Assembly: GCA_961205875.1 (NCBI GenBank)
Contig: OY540819.1
Span: 5,768,501 to 5,832,500, forward strand
Reading direction: 5' to 3'
From: Sialis fuliginosa
Taxonomy: Eukaryota > Arthropoda > Insecta > Megaloptera > Sialidae
DNA: 64,000 nt
The notes beneath the pieces were generated by a model, which saw only the letters and a program-made list of their open reading frames with translations, did no database searches and was not told the origin of the DNA. A program made the position numbers and the translations under genes. The first letter of the stretch is position 1. The number at the start of each line of letters is the position of its first letter. Below, piece by piece: positions 22,102 to 34,499 of this stretch.

Positions 22102-23795
22102 GCTGAATCGTATCATATATTTGAAATACTTAATTGTGTTATTATTGTGATACCAGAGTGAGAGGCATTCCAGAAAAACAAAGAAAGGCATTTAATAGGC
22201 ACTGTAATTTAAAACATCGTTTTCCTCAACTAAAAACTCGCACTAAGGTATTTCTAATATACAATTAAGTCATTCTTTAAAAAATTGTTGATTTATATAC
22301 AATGCATGAAATTATTTTTATAAATGTTACTATAACAAAATGTTAAATCAGAAAAAAAAACTAGAGGTTACTCCGCCAATATATGTAATCTGAAACAAAA
22401 TATTCATGGAGTAAAAAGTCGTCAAGCAAGAACTGTTAAAATATAAAGCAGAAAGTGATAATTATTTATTTAACCACACCCAACATTATAAAGAAATAAA
22501 ATGTCTTATATAAGATGTGGGAGACAAATAATTCAATAGTTGACAGAATGTTCTAGCTGTTTACCTAAGAAAAAACAACGCGGAACTAAACTTTGTTTAT
22601 TCGAGTACCGAAAATATTTATCTAGATTTCATTTAAATCAGTTCTCTCGGTTTAAAGGTCTTAAGTCTAATGTCAAAATTGAAACTATTTTTAGAACTAT
22701 AATTTTTTATACTGATATAGAAAAACTATAACATAGGCGTTACTAAGATATTATACTTTCGTTTTCTATTGCAAAAAAATATATATCTTTGTTAACATAT
22801 GTATACTTTCAAAAGACAAAGTTACAAAAAAATAATAAAGTTTGTTAGACCTGCATATGTTTAAGAAGTAATTAAAAATGTTATAGGCCGGTAAATGTAT
22901 TTGAATTCTCTAAAAATAAATAAAAACAAAAAATACTCTTTTAACGAAGGTGCCACATCTTTAGCAATATTTTCATAATAACTAAAAAAAATAAAATAGA
23001 AACTAAACTCAATTATTTAAAAAAGAAATTCTGTTGGGTTTGTGAGACTTGGCGCTATCTCTGCAGGGTTAAGTTTTTATGAAGACATACTCCATGAATT
23101 AATTTAAAAAACAAACGATTATTTTAAATAGTTTCAGTAAAATATATACATATATATTTCAATCGACAAGCAATTGACCAATAGCGTCGTTATTTGATCT
23201 TGGAATACCTCATTTCACATTTATGATTCAATACACATAAGATGTTCAATTAATAGTGCGTCTTGATAATTTTCTCATCCGTTATTTTATAGGTCAGTAA
23301 TTATTAAACATATGTATATATGGTAGTTATTTATATGCATATGTACTACATATGAAAGTATTAAAATAAATAGATACATATATTACATTGTATTTCTCAT
23401 TACAGATATGTATCTAGTGATTATTTATTACTACATGTCCTGTGTCATCCTCTGTATTTAATTATGTAATTTATTGCTCACATATTGTTTTACTATGCAT
23501 ATTTTGTCACTAATCAAGATAAATTGTATTATAGAAATCATTTAAACGGATTTGCTGATTTAATTCATTATAAAATCATATTAACCTCATTTGTATTGAT
23601 TGGTATTTTTTTTATTTAACGATCAAAACTAAATGTCGAGGTATCTGAAAAAATATATGATCTGACGATATAATATATATATTTTCAAGAAAATAACAGA
23701 TTTGATATTTGCTACTTTCGAATTTAATTTTTATTAGTTAACATTTTATTTATGACGTAAGATCAATGCTATAGTGTTTAAACAACGAATTTACT
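22102..23795. other. AT-rich non-coding stretch
   Basis: No gene or complete element was recognised. The frame at 22540-22731 is Lys/Phe-rich and shows no domain. Confidence 0.5.
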
Positions 23796-23961
23796 ATATG
23801 GATCTTGGCTTATTGCGTCAATTTGGTCGTATTATCAGTCAATGTTTCTTCACACATTGCAGTGTTCAGAGCTCTTATAAAAGTGAAATTTTTAGAAGAG
23901 CCCTGAAGATGATAACACGATCAAATTGACGCGGCTTACACCCAGAAGCCATAATCCATAT
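23796..23961. repeat. Nested inverted-repeat element, 166 bp
   Basis: Outer arms share ATATGGAT..TGGCTT and GCGTCAATTTGRTCGTRTTATC on opposite strands. An inner pair, CAGAGCTCTTATAAAA against TTTTTAGAAGAGCCCTG, forms a second stem. The right side includes CCTGAAGATGATAACACGAT, similar in layout to the CCTGACGATG motif at 25.9 and 47.5 kb. It may be a small foldback or a retroelement tail. Confidence 0.5.
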
Positions 23962-24160
23962 TCAGATCACAGTGGAAGCCTCAGAACTTGTATAACGAAT
24001 TAACGAGTTTAGAATATTGATGATTTCTGTCCAATAATAATAAAAAATACACACTTTACATAAAGGGTTGTAAATAATAAATGGAATTATAAGTCACCAA
24101 AGAGGTTACGTTGATTTTTTTAAATTCAGATGGTATGTAAAAGCTCTGGATAATGTAGCA

Positions 24161-24396
24161 TACATGGGTAGAAAATGGGCCAAGAAATTCTTGTTTTATA
24201 TAAATGAAAATAATATTTTCTTAATATAAGAATATACTCTTAATCCAGAAAGTTATTGTTTCTTTTTAAAGCAAGATTGTCGGACGAAAACAATAATATA
24301 CTTGGATTAAGAATATATTCTTATATTAAGAAAATATTTTTTTTGTTATATATAAAACAAGATTTTCTTGACCTAAGTAACTTTTCTACCTGTGTA
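24161..24396. mobile_element. TA-bounded foldback MITE, ~235 bp
   Basis: Arms 24161-24248 and 24301-24396 are inverted and share blocks such as TCTTGTTTTATATA and TTTTCTTAATATAAGAATAT. The ends are TACATGGGTAGAAAA and TACACAGGTAGAAAA, giving a TA at each border. There is no coding capacity. It is probably a Tc1/mariner-type or unclassified MITE. Confidence 0.6.
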
Positions 24397-25044
24397 CATA
24401 TAAGCCTATAATTATATTTATGACATAACAATTAAATAAAATGACCTATCAGTAAGTCAATATAATTATTATAAAAAAATAGAAATTGATATTATTCATT
24501 AACTTATATGTAACAAAACGTGACATCTCATACTAACTTACACCATTTACAACTTATTATAATTAAGTGATTACACATAATTAATAATAATAACTATTTA
24601 TCTTGAATCACAATCATGTATAAATTAAATATTCAATCAATTCTGTTGACAAGAAAAACAATTGGTATAAATTAAATAAAAATTTGAATACTCGATCTTA
24701 TTTTATTTCGACCCTCATTAATTCTCATACTTTAAAATTCGACACCGTAGCATTTTGAACTAGAATTAATATAGCAGCCTTGGCATTAATGCAACACTAC
24801 AAAATATATTTGTAATAAAAAAACATTTTATAAAACGGGTTTTCGATTGGCATTGACATATTTTCCTTTTTTCTATTCATTTTAGGGTTATGATTACAAA
24901 TTGTTATTTTTAAAATGATAAGCAATTCAATCATTATCAAAAAAAATCTATTTTAAATAAGAAATAAACAAATTCAATTTTCCCGGTTTATTAAGGCATA
25001 ACTATATTCTATTAATAATTACGCACATAAATCGGCCAGTTATA
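24397..25044. other. AT-rich non-coding stretch
   Basis: Nothing beyond AT-rich sequence and short simple repeats is visible. Confidence 0.5.
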
Positions 25045-25290
25045 ACTTTCATGTTCTGAAAGAAATGGAAGTAATGTAATACCATCGAAAAAGCGTGTCC
25101 GAGATAAGAGCAAATTCTGATTGTACTACCTTCAAAACCTAAAGAAAAGTTGTGTAATGTAGAATTTTCATTCGTTCACGATAACTACTGTAAAAATGCA
25201 TCGATATGAATTATTTTTGATGAAAATTTCTCAGTGAATAATCCTAACCTATTAATTTTGGTGCTAATCGAATTAGGGGTTTTGAAATAT
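25045..25290 (+). repeat. Dispersed repeat C, copy 1
   Basis: Matches 53372-53650 in the same orientation. Shared blocks include CATGTTCTGAAAGAAATGGA, TCACGATAACTACTGTAAAA and TTTTGGTGCTAATYGRATTA. No inverted ends or coding were seen. This copy is shorter and more diverged. Confidence 0.65.
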
Positions 25291-25813
25291 AATATTAATT
25301 AAAATATAAATGAAACAGTCGACTGTGTGAGACTATATTGTAAATTCGACCAAAAACGTTGCTTTTAGTACTTCTGTTTATTTTTCCAATTAAAAGTTTG
25401 AACTTAAAATGTAATGACGCGCGTTAAGACAATGAACATTTTCCTAATATAATATTAATGCATTCTATACGTATTTATCATAGTTATTAAACAATAAAAA
25501 AAATTCTTAACGCGCGTAATTAAGTGTTAAATACACAAAAGACCAAGATATTAAACTGTAACAACAAAATACAATAGGATATATATAATATAAATAATGT
25601 ATGACATCATTGGTTATCGTAGTGCATTTATTTAATAAATATTGTGCATTTTAGAAGTCAAGGTAATTCACGTTGTTTTTGATAATGGCGACCGGACTTT
25701 ATATATTGTAAAAGCTATCTTTCAATGTCGTCGATACTTTATTACGAAATAATACATATCTTATTATCATTTCAAGTTCAGGGATACATTTATAACCCAA
25801 ATATAATTGTATT

Positions 25814-25860
25814 CAGTGGCGTACTTATAAAAATAATTATAAATAATAACGACTTAATTG
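25814..25860 (+). repeat. hAT-like terminus, single end
   Basis: CAGTGGCGTACTTATAAAAA fits the CAGTGGCGTA hAT end. No partner was recognised. Confidence 0.35.
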
Positions 25861-25883
25861 TTTTTATAAGAAAGAAAATAAAT

Positions 25884-25916
25884 GCAAGCTTTCGATTCAC
25901 AGAATCATCGTCAGGC
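25884..25916 (-). repeat. CCTGACGATG...GAAAGC structured motif
   Basis: On the minus strand this reads CCTGACGATGATTC, a TGT loop, then GAATCGAAAGCTTGC, so GATTC/GAATC forms a stem. A near-identical copy lies on the plus strand at 47533-47565. Motifs of this layout occur at Penelope-like retroelement ends. CTGACGA...GAAA also recalls the conserved core of hammerhead ribozymes, but stems I and III were not established. Confidence 0.45.
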
Positions 25917-26044
25917 TTTAAGAAGGAATAAAATTTGAGACAGATGTCGTAATTTTTACATATTATTATGTTAAATAAATTATTGAACCTTATATGATCT
26001 ATAAACTAATATATTTCGACAAAAAAATTGTAGGTAGATAGTAC

Positions 26045-26115
26045 AAAGTAAAAATTCATTTTAAAAGGGAGATAGTACTATTTGTTTCCGTGACCGGAAT
26101 GAAAAAATCATTTTT
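26045..26115 (+). repeat. Dispersed repeat E, copy 1
   Basis: About 70-90 bp around GATAGTACTATTTGTTTCCG match the reverse complement of 31290-31385. No termini were recognised. Confidence 0.5.
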
Positions 26116-27700
26116 TGGTAATAATATTAATAAAATAAATGTAACTTAGCTTATATAAATACTAGAATAAAAAAATAAATATATTGATATTAATTATAGC
26201 AGTCTAAAGTATTTTAAAAATATAAAAATGCCGAAAAATAATTAGCATTCATAAATAAATTCCAGGAAATAATAAACATCATCGGCAGGTATCTCGAAAT
26301 TTTTACATATTTTTAATTTACATCCATCCCTGAAATCAATGAAAATATGCGTTGGTAAAAATTAACCTCAATTTATTTTTTATCACTTTTACGTGCATTA
26401 TGTGATACACGTTGACATTTATTATCAGAACAAAAAATAAAAATAAAAAATTGTTTGTAAATAGGTACTTGTAAATTTCACTTATCAATACTGATTGTAT
26501 TCTTTACGTGTATATTTACATGTATTTTAATATGTAGATTTTTACTATCATCTATTTCAAAGTATTAAATTTCATTTTCAGTTTATTAAACAAAATAATT
26601 GAGCAATTTAGATTTCAAAACAACTGGGTCTTCATATAACAGTCGGGGAAAAGTTTAAACATAATTATATGAAAAGTCCTTCAGTAGGTACTCAAATTAT
26701 TAGGTTTCAATTCAGCAGAAAATATTCTGAATAGGTATATTAATTTATTTAGATTATTGTAATGAACGGTTTTATTGTGATAAGCTGCTATAATGAACAG
26801 AAGCAAGTGATTTTTTTAGAAGAGGCTGCTAAGAAATAAATTTTTAACATATAGACGTTCAAAAAATATAATGAATTACAAAACAAACAAAAAGAAAAAG
26901 GCATTCTTATATTTTTTACTGTAAATTACTTCCGAATTATTGAATTTTAATGTAGGTACTACGCAATAGAGGTAGTCATTTATTGTTATTAAATAAATTT
27001 TAACTAACAATAAGCTTATATTTTTTAAATTAATTTCAGTAGCTAACAATATGTAAAAAAATGTTGTTTATAAAAGTTATTTAAATAATTATCAACCGCA
27101 AAAATCACAAAAAGATAATATATTTAGGTGAACCACAACATGAATTATAAATTTCCATCCTTCGCAATTCATAAATCAAAATACTGTTACATACATAAAA
27201 CCGTGGAAGCCTCTAGCATAATACAGTTAATATTTATATACTTATTTTAAAATGTTCTTGTATTTCTCTACCGGTAATATTTTAAATATCTCAGATACAT
27301 AGACAAGCTTAAATCCATTTAATATAAATGTTTAGGTTAATGATGTTTTTATACATTTGAAATGATATTTATATGAACAAATATATGCACATTGTTGACC
27401 TTTCATCTCATTAGTTGAACATGTAAAATTTCATTGATATTTATATGTGGTATATTCGTTAGTTTCTGACAGAAGATTTATCATTTATTAAAACAAATAT
27501 GTATATGAAAAGGTTTTATTCAAATGTCCGAAACGTGCGTTATTTATTTAGAAATCGATAAATACAGGTAAGTAATGATAATCGATTCTATGAATATCTT
27601 ATACATACTTCATCATTCATGCAATATAGTTATTATACACATATATAGTGCTTAAAGAAGCTCAGGCTTCTGCGGTTATCATTTTGAAATACCTATTATG
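26116..27700. other. AT-rich non-coding stretch
   Basis: No gene was recognised. A strong splice-donor match, ACAG followed by GTAAGTAAT, lies at 27564-27575, with a short ATG frame (27524) running into it. Confidence 0.4.
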
Positions 27701-27760
27701 CAGTGGCGAGGCGTGAAATTTTTAATAAGGGAAGCATATTTTGTCAATCCTCCCCCCTAT
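27701..27760 (+). repeat. hAT-like terminus, single end
   Basis: CAGTGGCGAGGCGTGAAATT, followed by a C-rich tract near 27751-27757, fits a hAT 5' end. No opposite end was found, so the copy is truncated. Confidence 0.45.
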
Positions 27761-27943
27761 TAACAAAAAAAAACTAGTTATGAAACACTTTAAGTTCAAG
27801 CTTTTACTTTTTTAAATAAATTCTTATATATGTAGGTATTTATATAGTAACTAAAAGATTCTACGTCTTATTTTAATGTATTTTAGTCGATATTTATATG
27901 ACGAGTTGAAGTTCACTGTAGGAAATTTCACTTAAAAATTTCG

Positions 27944-28429
27944 AATTTTTGATTTTGTTAAAAGTATAGGAAATGACGTGAAAACTTGAAATTTTCAAAC
28001 CGCAGGTATGTATCTCAAACCGTTCTCGAGATATAGCCTATCAAAGTTTTAGTAGACCATAACTTTTGAACGGGTGGTCGGAATTGATTTTAGTTGACAG
28101 ATTTGAAATCAGCATGTCAAAATCTATATAATGACATGTATAATACTTTAAAATCCAACAAAAAAAATTCGTCAAAATTTCGATTTTTCGCGAATTTTTT
28201 TTTTTTAGAGTTTTAATATTTTATACATGTCATTATTTAGATTTTGACACGCTGATTCCAAATCCGTCAACTAAAATCAATCCCGACCATCCGTTCAAAA
28301 GTTAAGGTCATTTTTCTTCAAAAATTTTGATAAAACTGAAACTTTGAGAAGCTATATTAGACTGCGATAACTTCAATTTTTCACGTCATTTTCTATACAA
28401 TAAACATACTTTTATCGAAATCAAAAATT
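27944..28429. repeat. Large hairpin of repeat family B, ~220-bp arms
   Basis: Left arm 27944-28165 and right arm 28200-28429 are inverted copies. Shared blocks include GAAATGACGTGAAAA, ACTTTTGAACGGGTGGTCGG and TTGATTTTAGTTGAC. The arms nearly meet at the centre. The same family occurs as a direct tandem at 46085-46410, so two units probably came together head to head here. The hairpin abuts the truncated MITE at 28439. Confidence 0.65.
28200..28215. repeat. Poly(T) at the hairpin centre
   Basis: A T run borders GCGAA at the symmetry centre, opposite an A run on the other arm; it closes the stem of the large hairpin. Confidence 0.4.
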
Positions 28430-28438
28430 ATTTTCTTT

Positions 28439-28615
28439 CATGTTACTAATATATAATAAAACAAGTGTAACTTTTTATTTAATCAATTTGAATTATAGCC
28501 TTTTATTTTGTTTATGTTTTTTCTCCAGTAATGGATAAACTAAAACCAGTAATGAACACGCAGTGGTGGACACTTTCTAATGATCACAAAATGATAAGTA
28601 CTACAATACAAAAGA
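28439..28615 (-). mobile_element. CACCAGT-family MITE, copy 2 (partial)
   Basis: From CATGTTACTAAT to AAAATGATAAGTACTAC the sequence matches the internal half of copies 1, 3 and 4. Both termini are missing. It starts where the large hairpin stops. Confidence 0.65.
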
Positions 28616-29658
28616 AATAACAACAAAAACATTTTATTATTATTTTATGTATATATTTACGTTCAAATTATTAAGATGTGGAATTACTTTATAATCTACC
28701 TGTAGATATACATATGCAAACAAATACCTATTATTATTTATTTATGTGTCTAAAAATAAATACTAAAGGTCTGTCTATCGATTCGGCATTATTCTAAGAG
28801 AAAAAATAAACAAATAAAAAACAGGTAGTGTCTAAAAATAAACTATGAAAAAATAACTATACAATATAGGAACACACAGGTGTCAAGGATATCAACAAAA
28901 GAATTATAAAACTCAAACTTGTGGAGTTCTTATATTGTGGATAAACACAGGTCGACTGATCGGAAGTTTTCCCGGAAATATTATTTCTTTGTTTTGTTAT
29001 TGGAACGTAGGTTCAATACAACAGTTCATGTTTTTATAAACTGACAATAAGTATTTCTTGTAAACCACAAGGAGAAAAAGAATTTGTATTACAACCAGCC
29101 AAAGAAAAAATATGTACCTAATTGTTTTGAGATTATTTACTATAGTTGTACAACCAAACATTATAAATAATTTAAATTTTCATATACATATAATATCTTT
29201 CAAAAAAGTTTTAAATTCTGTATTGTAAATAATGGGGCGACGGTATGAAGTGTTCAGGGAAAGGCGCTAAAATCTGCATTTATTTGCCAGATGGAACATT
29301 CTAAAATAGGACTTAATGAAAAAATAGATGTGATAGCCGAGGGATTGACGTGAATATGTGGAAGTGGGGTTAAATAAAACTCAGATTAATGGGTTGATAT
29401 AATATATATTTAATTTTTTTGTTACACAGAAACGTTTGATTATTTGTAAAATGGATACAAAATGTTGTCGCAAACTTACAAGTCTAAATAAAAAAATACA
29501 TAACTAGTATTGTATAATATAATTATTTCTTATGATTTGAACGAACATAAAAATAATTAATTAACTAATACGAAATTAACTTTTTATTTTTTTATTCAAT
29601 TTAAAAAGCTTTAATCAAAAAATTAAAAACGTTACTGCGTAGAGTCGTAATAATTAAC
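28616..29658. other. Non-coding stretch
   Basis: No gene or element was recognised. A slightly GC-richer patch at 29230-29400 has no open frame of note. Confidence 0.45.
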
Positions 29659-29912
29659 ACTCCCTCTCTTCCGAAATACTCTTCCGATTTGCATTCAACG
29701 TAAATAATTATTGAAAGTAAATTATATTGTTAATTAAACACATTTTTTATATAATCTATATTTCTCTTAGATAATTATTTTCTAAAAAAGTAATTTTATT
29801 AAAGATATTTGATTTTTTCTAGTCAAAAACAGTAATAACATCAAATCGGAATAGTATTTTGGAACAAAAAAAAAGAAGATGAAATCGGAACAGTATTTCG
29901 GTATATTGGGAG
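29659..29912. mobile_element. Small MITE with ACTCCC ends
   Basis: The left end, ACTCCCTCTCTTCCGAAATA, and the reverse complement of the right end, ACTCCCAATATACCGAAATA, are inverted and continue into CTSTTCCGATTT. An extra internal copy of the end motif (AAATCGGAATAGTATTTTGG) lies about 40 bp from the right end. No clear target duplication was found. Confidence 0.55.
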
Positions 29913-30734
29913 TAGTATACAAAAATGTCCCTTAGTCCAAATTGCAGTTAATATAACAAGCATAGCACAAAATGTTTGTTGGCATATATGTATGTAAATA
30001 AAAACTTAAATTTCAATATAGAGATAATTATAAATCAATTAAAAATCACAAGAAATAAAACAGCGCTTATATTTCTGTATGTCAGTCACCGAGATCATAT
30101 TGGAATTTTGAAACTATATTGTAAGTATCATTATTCATTTAGAGATCAAAGTTACAGGAAGTAATTCATGTTTAGAGTCAACATTATATTATACATAGAA
30201 AAAATAATAATTTCTAATAATCGATCATTATATTTGTCAAGTTGAATTGAAGCTGTTGATAACTTTTCAATTGGAGTCAATTAAAATGATCAATAATAAA
30301 TTTCGTAACATATTTTATGTACAAATAAAAATAAAATAAAATATTTTTAAAAATTTATTGGCAAATAATCAAATTGTTTTATGCAGAAATTAATTGAGTA
30401 GAAAATTCATACTTCCATATTTCGATAAACTATGATTTTTTATACCTATGTTTTCTTTTTTCATTGAGATACATATAAAAATATCACGATCATTAATATA
30501 CACGTACCTCTAATTTCTGATTAAATTATACCATCATAGATTACATAATAAAAAGTATATAATATACATATTAATAACATACATTAGAGAATTCATTCGA
30601 TACGTATGGTCTTGACATTTGTCTATGCTGCAGGTTTTTTACTATCATTTGAGATTGTCCACTTTATTTCCGGCTATTACATAGTGACAATCTCACCTAA
30701 CCTTTACCTATTTGTAGACAAAAATAACTTTACT
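29913..30734. other. AT-rich non-coding stretch
   Basis: Contains a short inverted pair, TGAGATTGTCCACT/AGTGACAATCTCA (30650-30695). Otherwise nothing is recognised. Confidence 0.45.
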
Positions 30735-30803
30735 ATTTAAATACGACACAATTGATAAATAAGTAGTTCTTTATTCAAATACGTTGATTTATGTATGATG
30801 TTA
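30735..30803 (+). repeat. Direct repeat F, copy 1
   Basis: About 69 bp beginning ATTTAAATACGACA and containing GATAAATAAGTAGTT and ACGTTGATTTATGT recur at 31628-31696 in the same orientation, 893 bp away. Confidence 0.7.
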
Positions 30804-31289
30804 ACCCTGTAGTAGACACGTTTTTTCTAGGTTATAAACGAACCTTTCAATTTTTTTATATACAAAAATACGTCTTCGTTTTATTTCTCCTATATATTGT
30901 CGATTTTATTTTTTATTTTATTAGCTTCATTTTTCCTGCGTATTTTAGCACAAAAAGACTTCAAAACTCCCCAAAATGACATAATGCCATCCATATAAAG
31001 CTTAAAAAGTGTACGAAAATGCCGGAAAGAAAATAATTTGACACTGACGTATTTATCAAAACAATGTTTTTTTTTTTACCTCCGTGTTGTAAGCAGCCAT
31101 ATTTATACGTTAAAATTATAATTAATAATTACTCATTATTATTGATATAGTAACATTGGGCAACAAATAAATACTTTTGTATTGCTTCCGTTCCTAAACT
31201 TGCTTAATTACTCAGGTACTCGAAATATCCTAAACTAAAAATGTTCAAAATAACGATTTTTGACATAGTTATGAAAATACATATTACCA

Positions 31290-31385
31290 AGTAGGCAATT
31301 TTTTTCTGAAGTTTTTGTTCACGGTGACAAATAGTACGATCTTTTTCCTTTAAAATGTACATTTACTTTTCACTATACGATTTAT
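31290..31385 (-). repeat. Dispersed repeat E, copy 2
   Basis: The reverse complement matches 26045-26115, including GTACTATTTGTCACCGTGA and a neighbouring AAAGTAAATGTACATTTTAA. Confidence 0.5.
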
Positions 31386-31627
31386 TTTCATCGAGATACA
31401 GTCGTACAACCGATCTTGGTAGCAAAAATAGTGCTGGATTCTGTTATATATCTATGTATTAATTTGTCAAATTCAATAAAATTTAATAAATGTGTTTAAT
31501 TATATATACATATATACCAGTAAATTTATTATACTAGTTAAGGGTTAATAATAAAAAAGTAAGATTAGAAGCATAGATAATTTAAAATATCCAAAATCAA
31601 GCCAACACGCCAATGTCTGGGTTAATC

Positions 31628-31696
31628 ATTTAAATACGACAAAGTTGATAAATAAGTAGTTGATTATAAAACACGTTGATTTATGTTCGATATTAA
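31628..31696 (+). repeat. Direct repeat F, copy 2
   Basis: Second copy of the ~69-bp unit at 30735. It differs at scattered positions, so the duplication is not recent. Confidence 0.7.
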
Positions 31697-32206
31697 AATG
31701 AATTTTTTAATGTAGGAATTTAATTTATTTATATAAATTTTTGGGTTTTTTTGTGGTACATATATATTATTATATCAGCAAAAAACAAAGACAATCATAA
31801 TTTGAAATTATTTATTAAAAAAAGTATGTAACTAATTATTTTAATAAAATCATTGTAAAAAAATTTACAGCAATAAGCATTCTCAAATATTCAATTTTGT
31901 AAAATCACGTTTTAAAATTAATTTTATCGATATTTTGATGCAATAGGTTGCATGCATTTTTAAATGATATTTAGAAATTTTTGTTTTATTTATTTAATAT
32001 TGTGAAATATTTATAATTGTAATCAAAATAATATTTCATAAGCTTTTCATACATTTTTTTCATGTTCTTCTCAACAACGAAAATGGGTGGCTAACATATA
32101 AAAAAAATTCTAATATTTATGAACAGAATATAGGTAATATGTAATAAGACCACTCTAGTAAATGAAAAAAAAAGATTTCGAATAATATTAAGAATAAATC
32201 TATATA

Positions 32207-32515
32207 CAGGGTTATTCAAAAGTAAGAACCAACGATTTACTAGTTTACTAATCTATTTGCAATTTGTTTCATTAAATTTTCTCTATATGATTGATTTGGT
32301 AGTAATATAATATATACAAATGAAAAAAATGTAGTTGAAACAATACCAAAAATACCTTATATTACTATTTAGAAAAAATGTGTAGTCACGAATAAGAAAA
32401 AACAAATGACCATCTGAAAATATTCACTTGAATTTTCTTCGAAGCTTTCAAAAATTTTTGATAAAATTGATATTTACGTCAGTTATCGCCAAATCTTTAT
32501 TTTTGAATAACCCTG
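32207..32515. mobile_element. Tc1/mariner-type MITE, 309 bp
   Basis: TA lies on both sides (32205-32206 and 32516-32517). The terminal inverted repeats are CAGGGTTATTCAAAAGTAA and, on the other strand, CAGGGTTATTCAAAAATAA, one mismatch in 19. CAGGG starts with TA duplication are typical of mariner-related MITEs. No ORF is present. Confidence 0.8.
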
Positions 32516-32670
32516 TATGACCAACTCACAAAAGAATATCAAAAATCAATTTTTCTGAAACAAATTTACAAGATAAATAACCAAGAATATAAAGTATCGA
32601 ATTTATTGTTCTATAAATAACAAAATAAAAAATAAATTATTAATAAGTTAGTCGCTTTGGTTCCTGAATA

Positions 32671-32941
32671 GGGTGACCAGATCTCCGGTTTTGACCCGGA
32701 GTCTCAGGGTTTGCATTCTGAATCTCCGGGCTCCGGGTTTGGGTGCAATTTCTCCGGGTTTTGCAAAAAATGACGACGACTAAAAAAAAAGGTCGTCAAA
32801 TATAATGCAGGGGACATAACAGTGCAGATTTTGGTAATAAATTTTATGAAAATAAAAATAAAAATACAATAGATAAAATAAAATAAAAAAGCGGTTTTCA
32901 TTTACATCTCAGGGTTTACCAAAACTAAAATCTGGTCACTC
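32671..32941. mobile_element. TA-flanked MITE with GGGTGACCAGAT ends, 271 bp
   Basis: TA lies at 32669-32670 and 32942-32943. The ends are GGGTGACCAGATCTCC and, on the other strand, GAGTGACCAGATTTTA. The left half has several CTCCGGGTTT-like repeats that make it locally GC-rich. A minus-strand frame there (32704-32901) is a product of this repeat, not a gene. Confidence 0.75.
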
Positions 32942-33406
32942 TATTTCTGAAATAATCACACAAAACATTAATCATGTAAAAAACATTCCTGAAATGAAAA
33001 TTCAATCAACAGGTTACATGCATATTTTTAATCCAAAGACATAGGTGATTATTAAATAGTTAAGTGTGCATTGTATAAAAGTAGAAACAGCGTAAATGTC
33101 AATTGCTTACTGTGTATGTGTATGTGTATTTGTGTGTACACACCCGCTTTAGCAGCAAAAAGTAGTAATCTGAAGGTCGGCCAGGTTTACTGTTATTAAC
33201 AGTCTGCGCTTACTTCTCACCACTCTGAGAGTGACTGGGTAGTGTTGATTAACGGTTATTTTTTTTACTTTTAAACATTACTGTCAATTTCTATAAAAAT
33301 TTCAAAATAATTTAAAAATTTTATTTGCACATTTTAGTCAATATGACTTGGTTGTAATATGTATGGGAGTTTAAGTAGGAGCTTCTAGTAGGGGAAAATA
33401 TCATTT

Positions 33407-34288
33407 TTTGGGTTCCGAAGAAAACTATAAGGAACTTAGTGACCCATAAGAAAAACTAAAATTAGGGCTTGTAACTCGTAAACTAAAAGTGATATAAAAA
33501 AACATCTGCCAAGTAAATGCACAGTGCTTCCTCGTGCTAAATTCACTAAAACCGATAGTGTTCAGATAAATTGCCTGGCATTAGTTAACCATTTAATTTT
33601 TATACAATTTTTACTAAAAAATCTTAGTTCGAAATTTTTCTTAAAACGCACCTGAATATTTTTTAATATATTTTTAATTTGTTGACAATTTCAATCTAAA
33701 TCTAAAATGCAAATGTCAAAATAACATTTACAACGGCAAAGTGACATTTAAAACGTCAAAATGACATTTAATATATCCAAGCAATATTAATTTAGAAAAA
33801 CAAAACACGAATTTTAAAAATAAATTGAGATAAATCTTTGTAAGGGAATATTTTACAACAAACGTTGTAGATCAATATTATAGGAAATTTAATGCTCTAC
33901 AAAAAATATTCTATAAAATTTTCACGTAACATGTGTCGTTCTTGAGATATCTTGAAAAAATAAATATTTTGTGGTATCACCCCTCCCCCTTACATACGAT
34001 TTTGAAGATTTTGAAATGGGACCGTCCTCAAGCCAGACCCAACCATCCGACCAAGTTTCAATAACATCGGTTCAGTGATTCATGAGTTATGCGTGTGACA
34101 AGGATTCAGGGGACAGACGGACGGACGGACGGACGGATACACGGACGGATGGACACACGGACAGACAGACAGACACGGAACGAAAAGTGTTTGTCTTGAC
34201 GTGAAACGGATAAATCAAATTAAAATTTTGAAATTGGAGTACTTTTTTTTGTCTCAATCTGAAACGATCACATAGCTTCCCATATCTT
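33407..34288 (+). repeat. Dispersed repeat D, copy 1
   Basis: From about 33495 to 34288 this is an inverted homologue of 36449-37219. Both share ACATCTGCCAA..AAATGCACAGTGCTTCC, GACATTTAATATATCC, TGAGATATCTTGAAAAA, ACCATCCGACCAAGTTTCAA and GATCACATAGCTTC. A GGTTCCGAAGAAAAC leader (33411) precedes the shared part and recurs at 44149. No transposase frame is visible. Confidence 0.75.
34110..34176. repeat. GGAC/GACA microsatellite inside repeat D
   Basis: Tandem GGAC, GGAT and GACA units are present only as a shorter form in the inverted copy, so they have expanded here. Confidence 0.85.
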
Positions 34289-34499
34289 TTATATTGCGTG
34301 GAAGCAATTCTAAATACGCTAATGAATTCTTTACAAAAAGTGATTTTAGACAAGTACCTACTTTGGCAAAGAAGTTATAGCCATTTAAAGAATTTTCAGA
34401 TTTTTGGGTATACCGCCTAAACCCCATAGAATTAATAACCCTTTTTTACAAATAATTCATCTCATTTAACCGAATCTGTATCTCTTTATCGTTTAGGAA

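Noticed and set aside
30650..30695. TGAGATTGTC/GACAATCTCA inverted pair as a MITE
   Set aside because: Too short, with no flanking duplication or second copy in the window.
34087..34353. 88-codon minus-strand frame with SVCLSVCPSV repeats
   Set aside because: Product of the GGAC/GACA microsatellite in repeat D.
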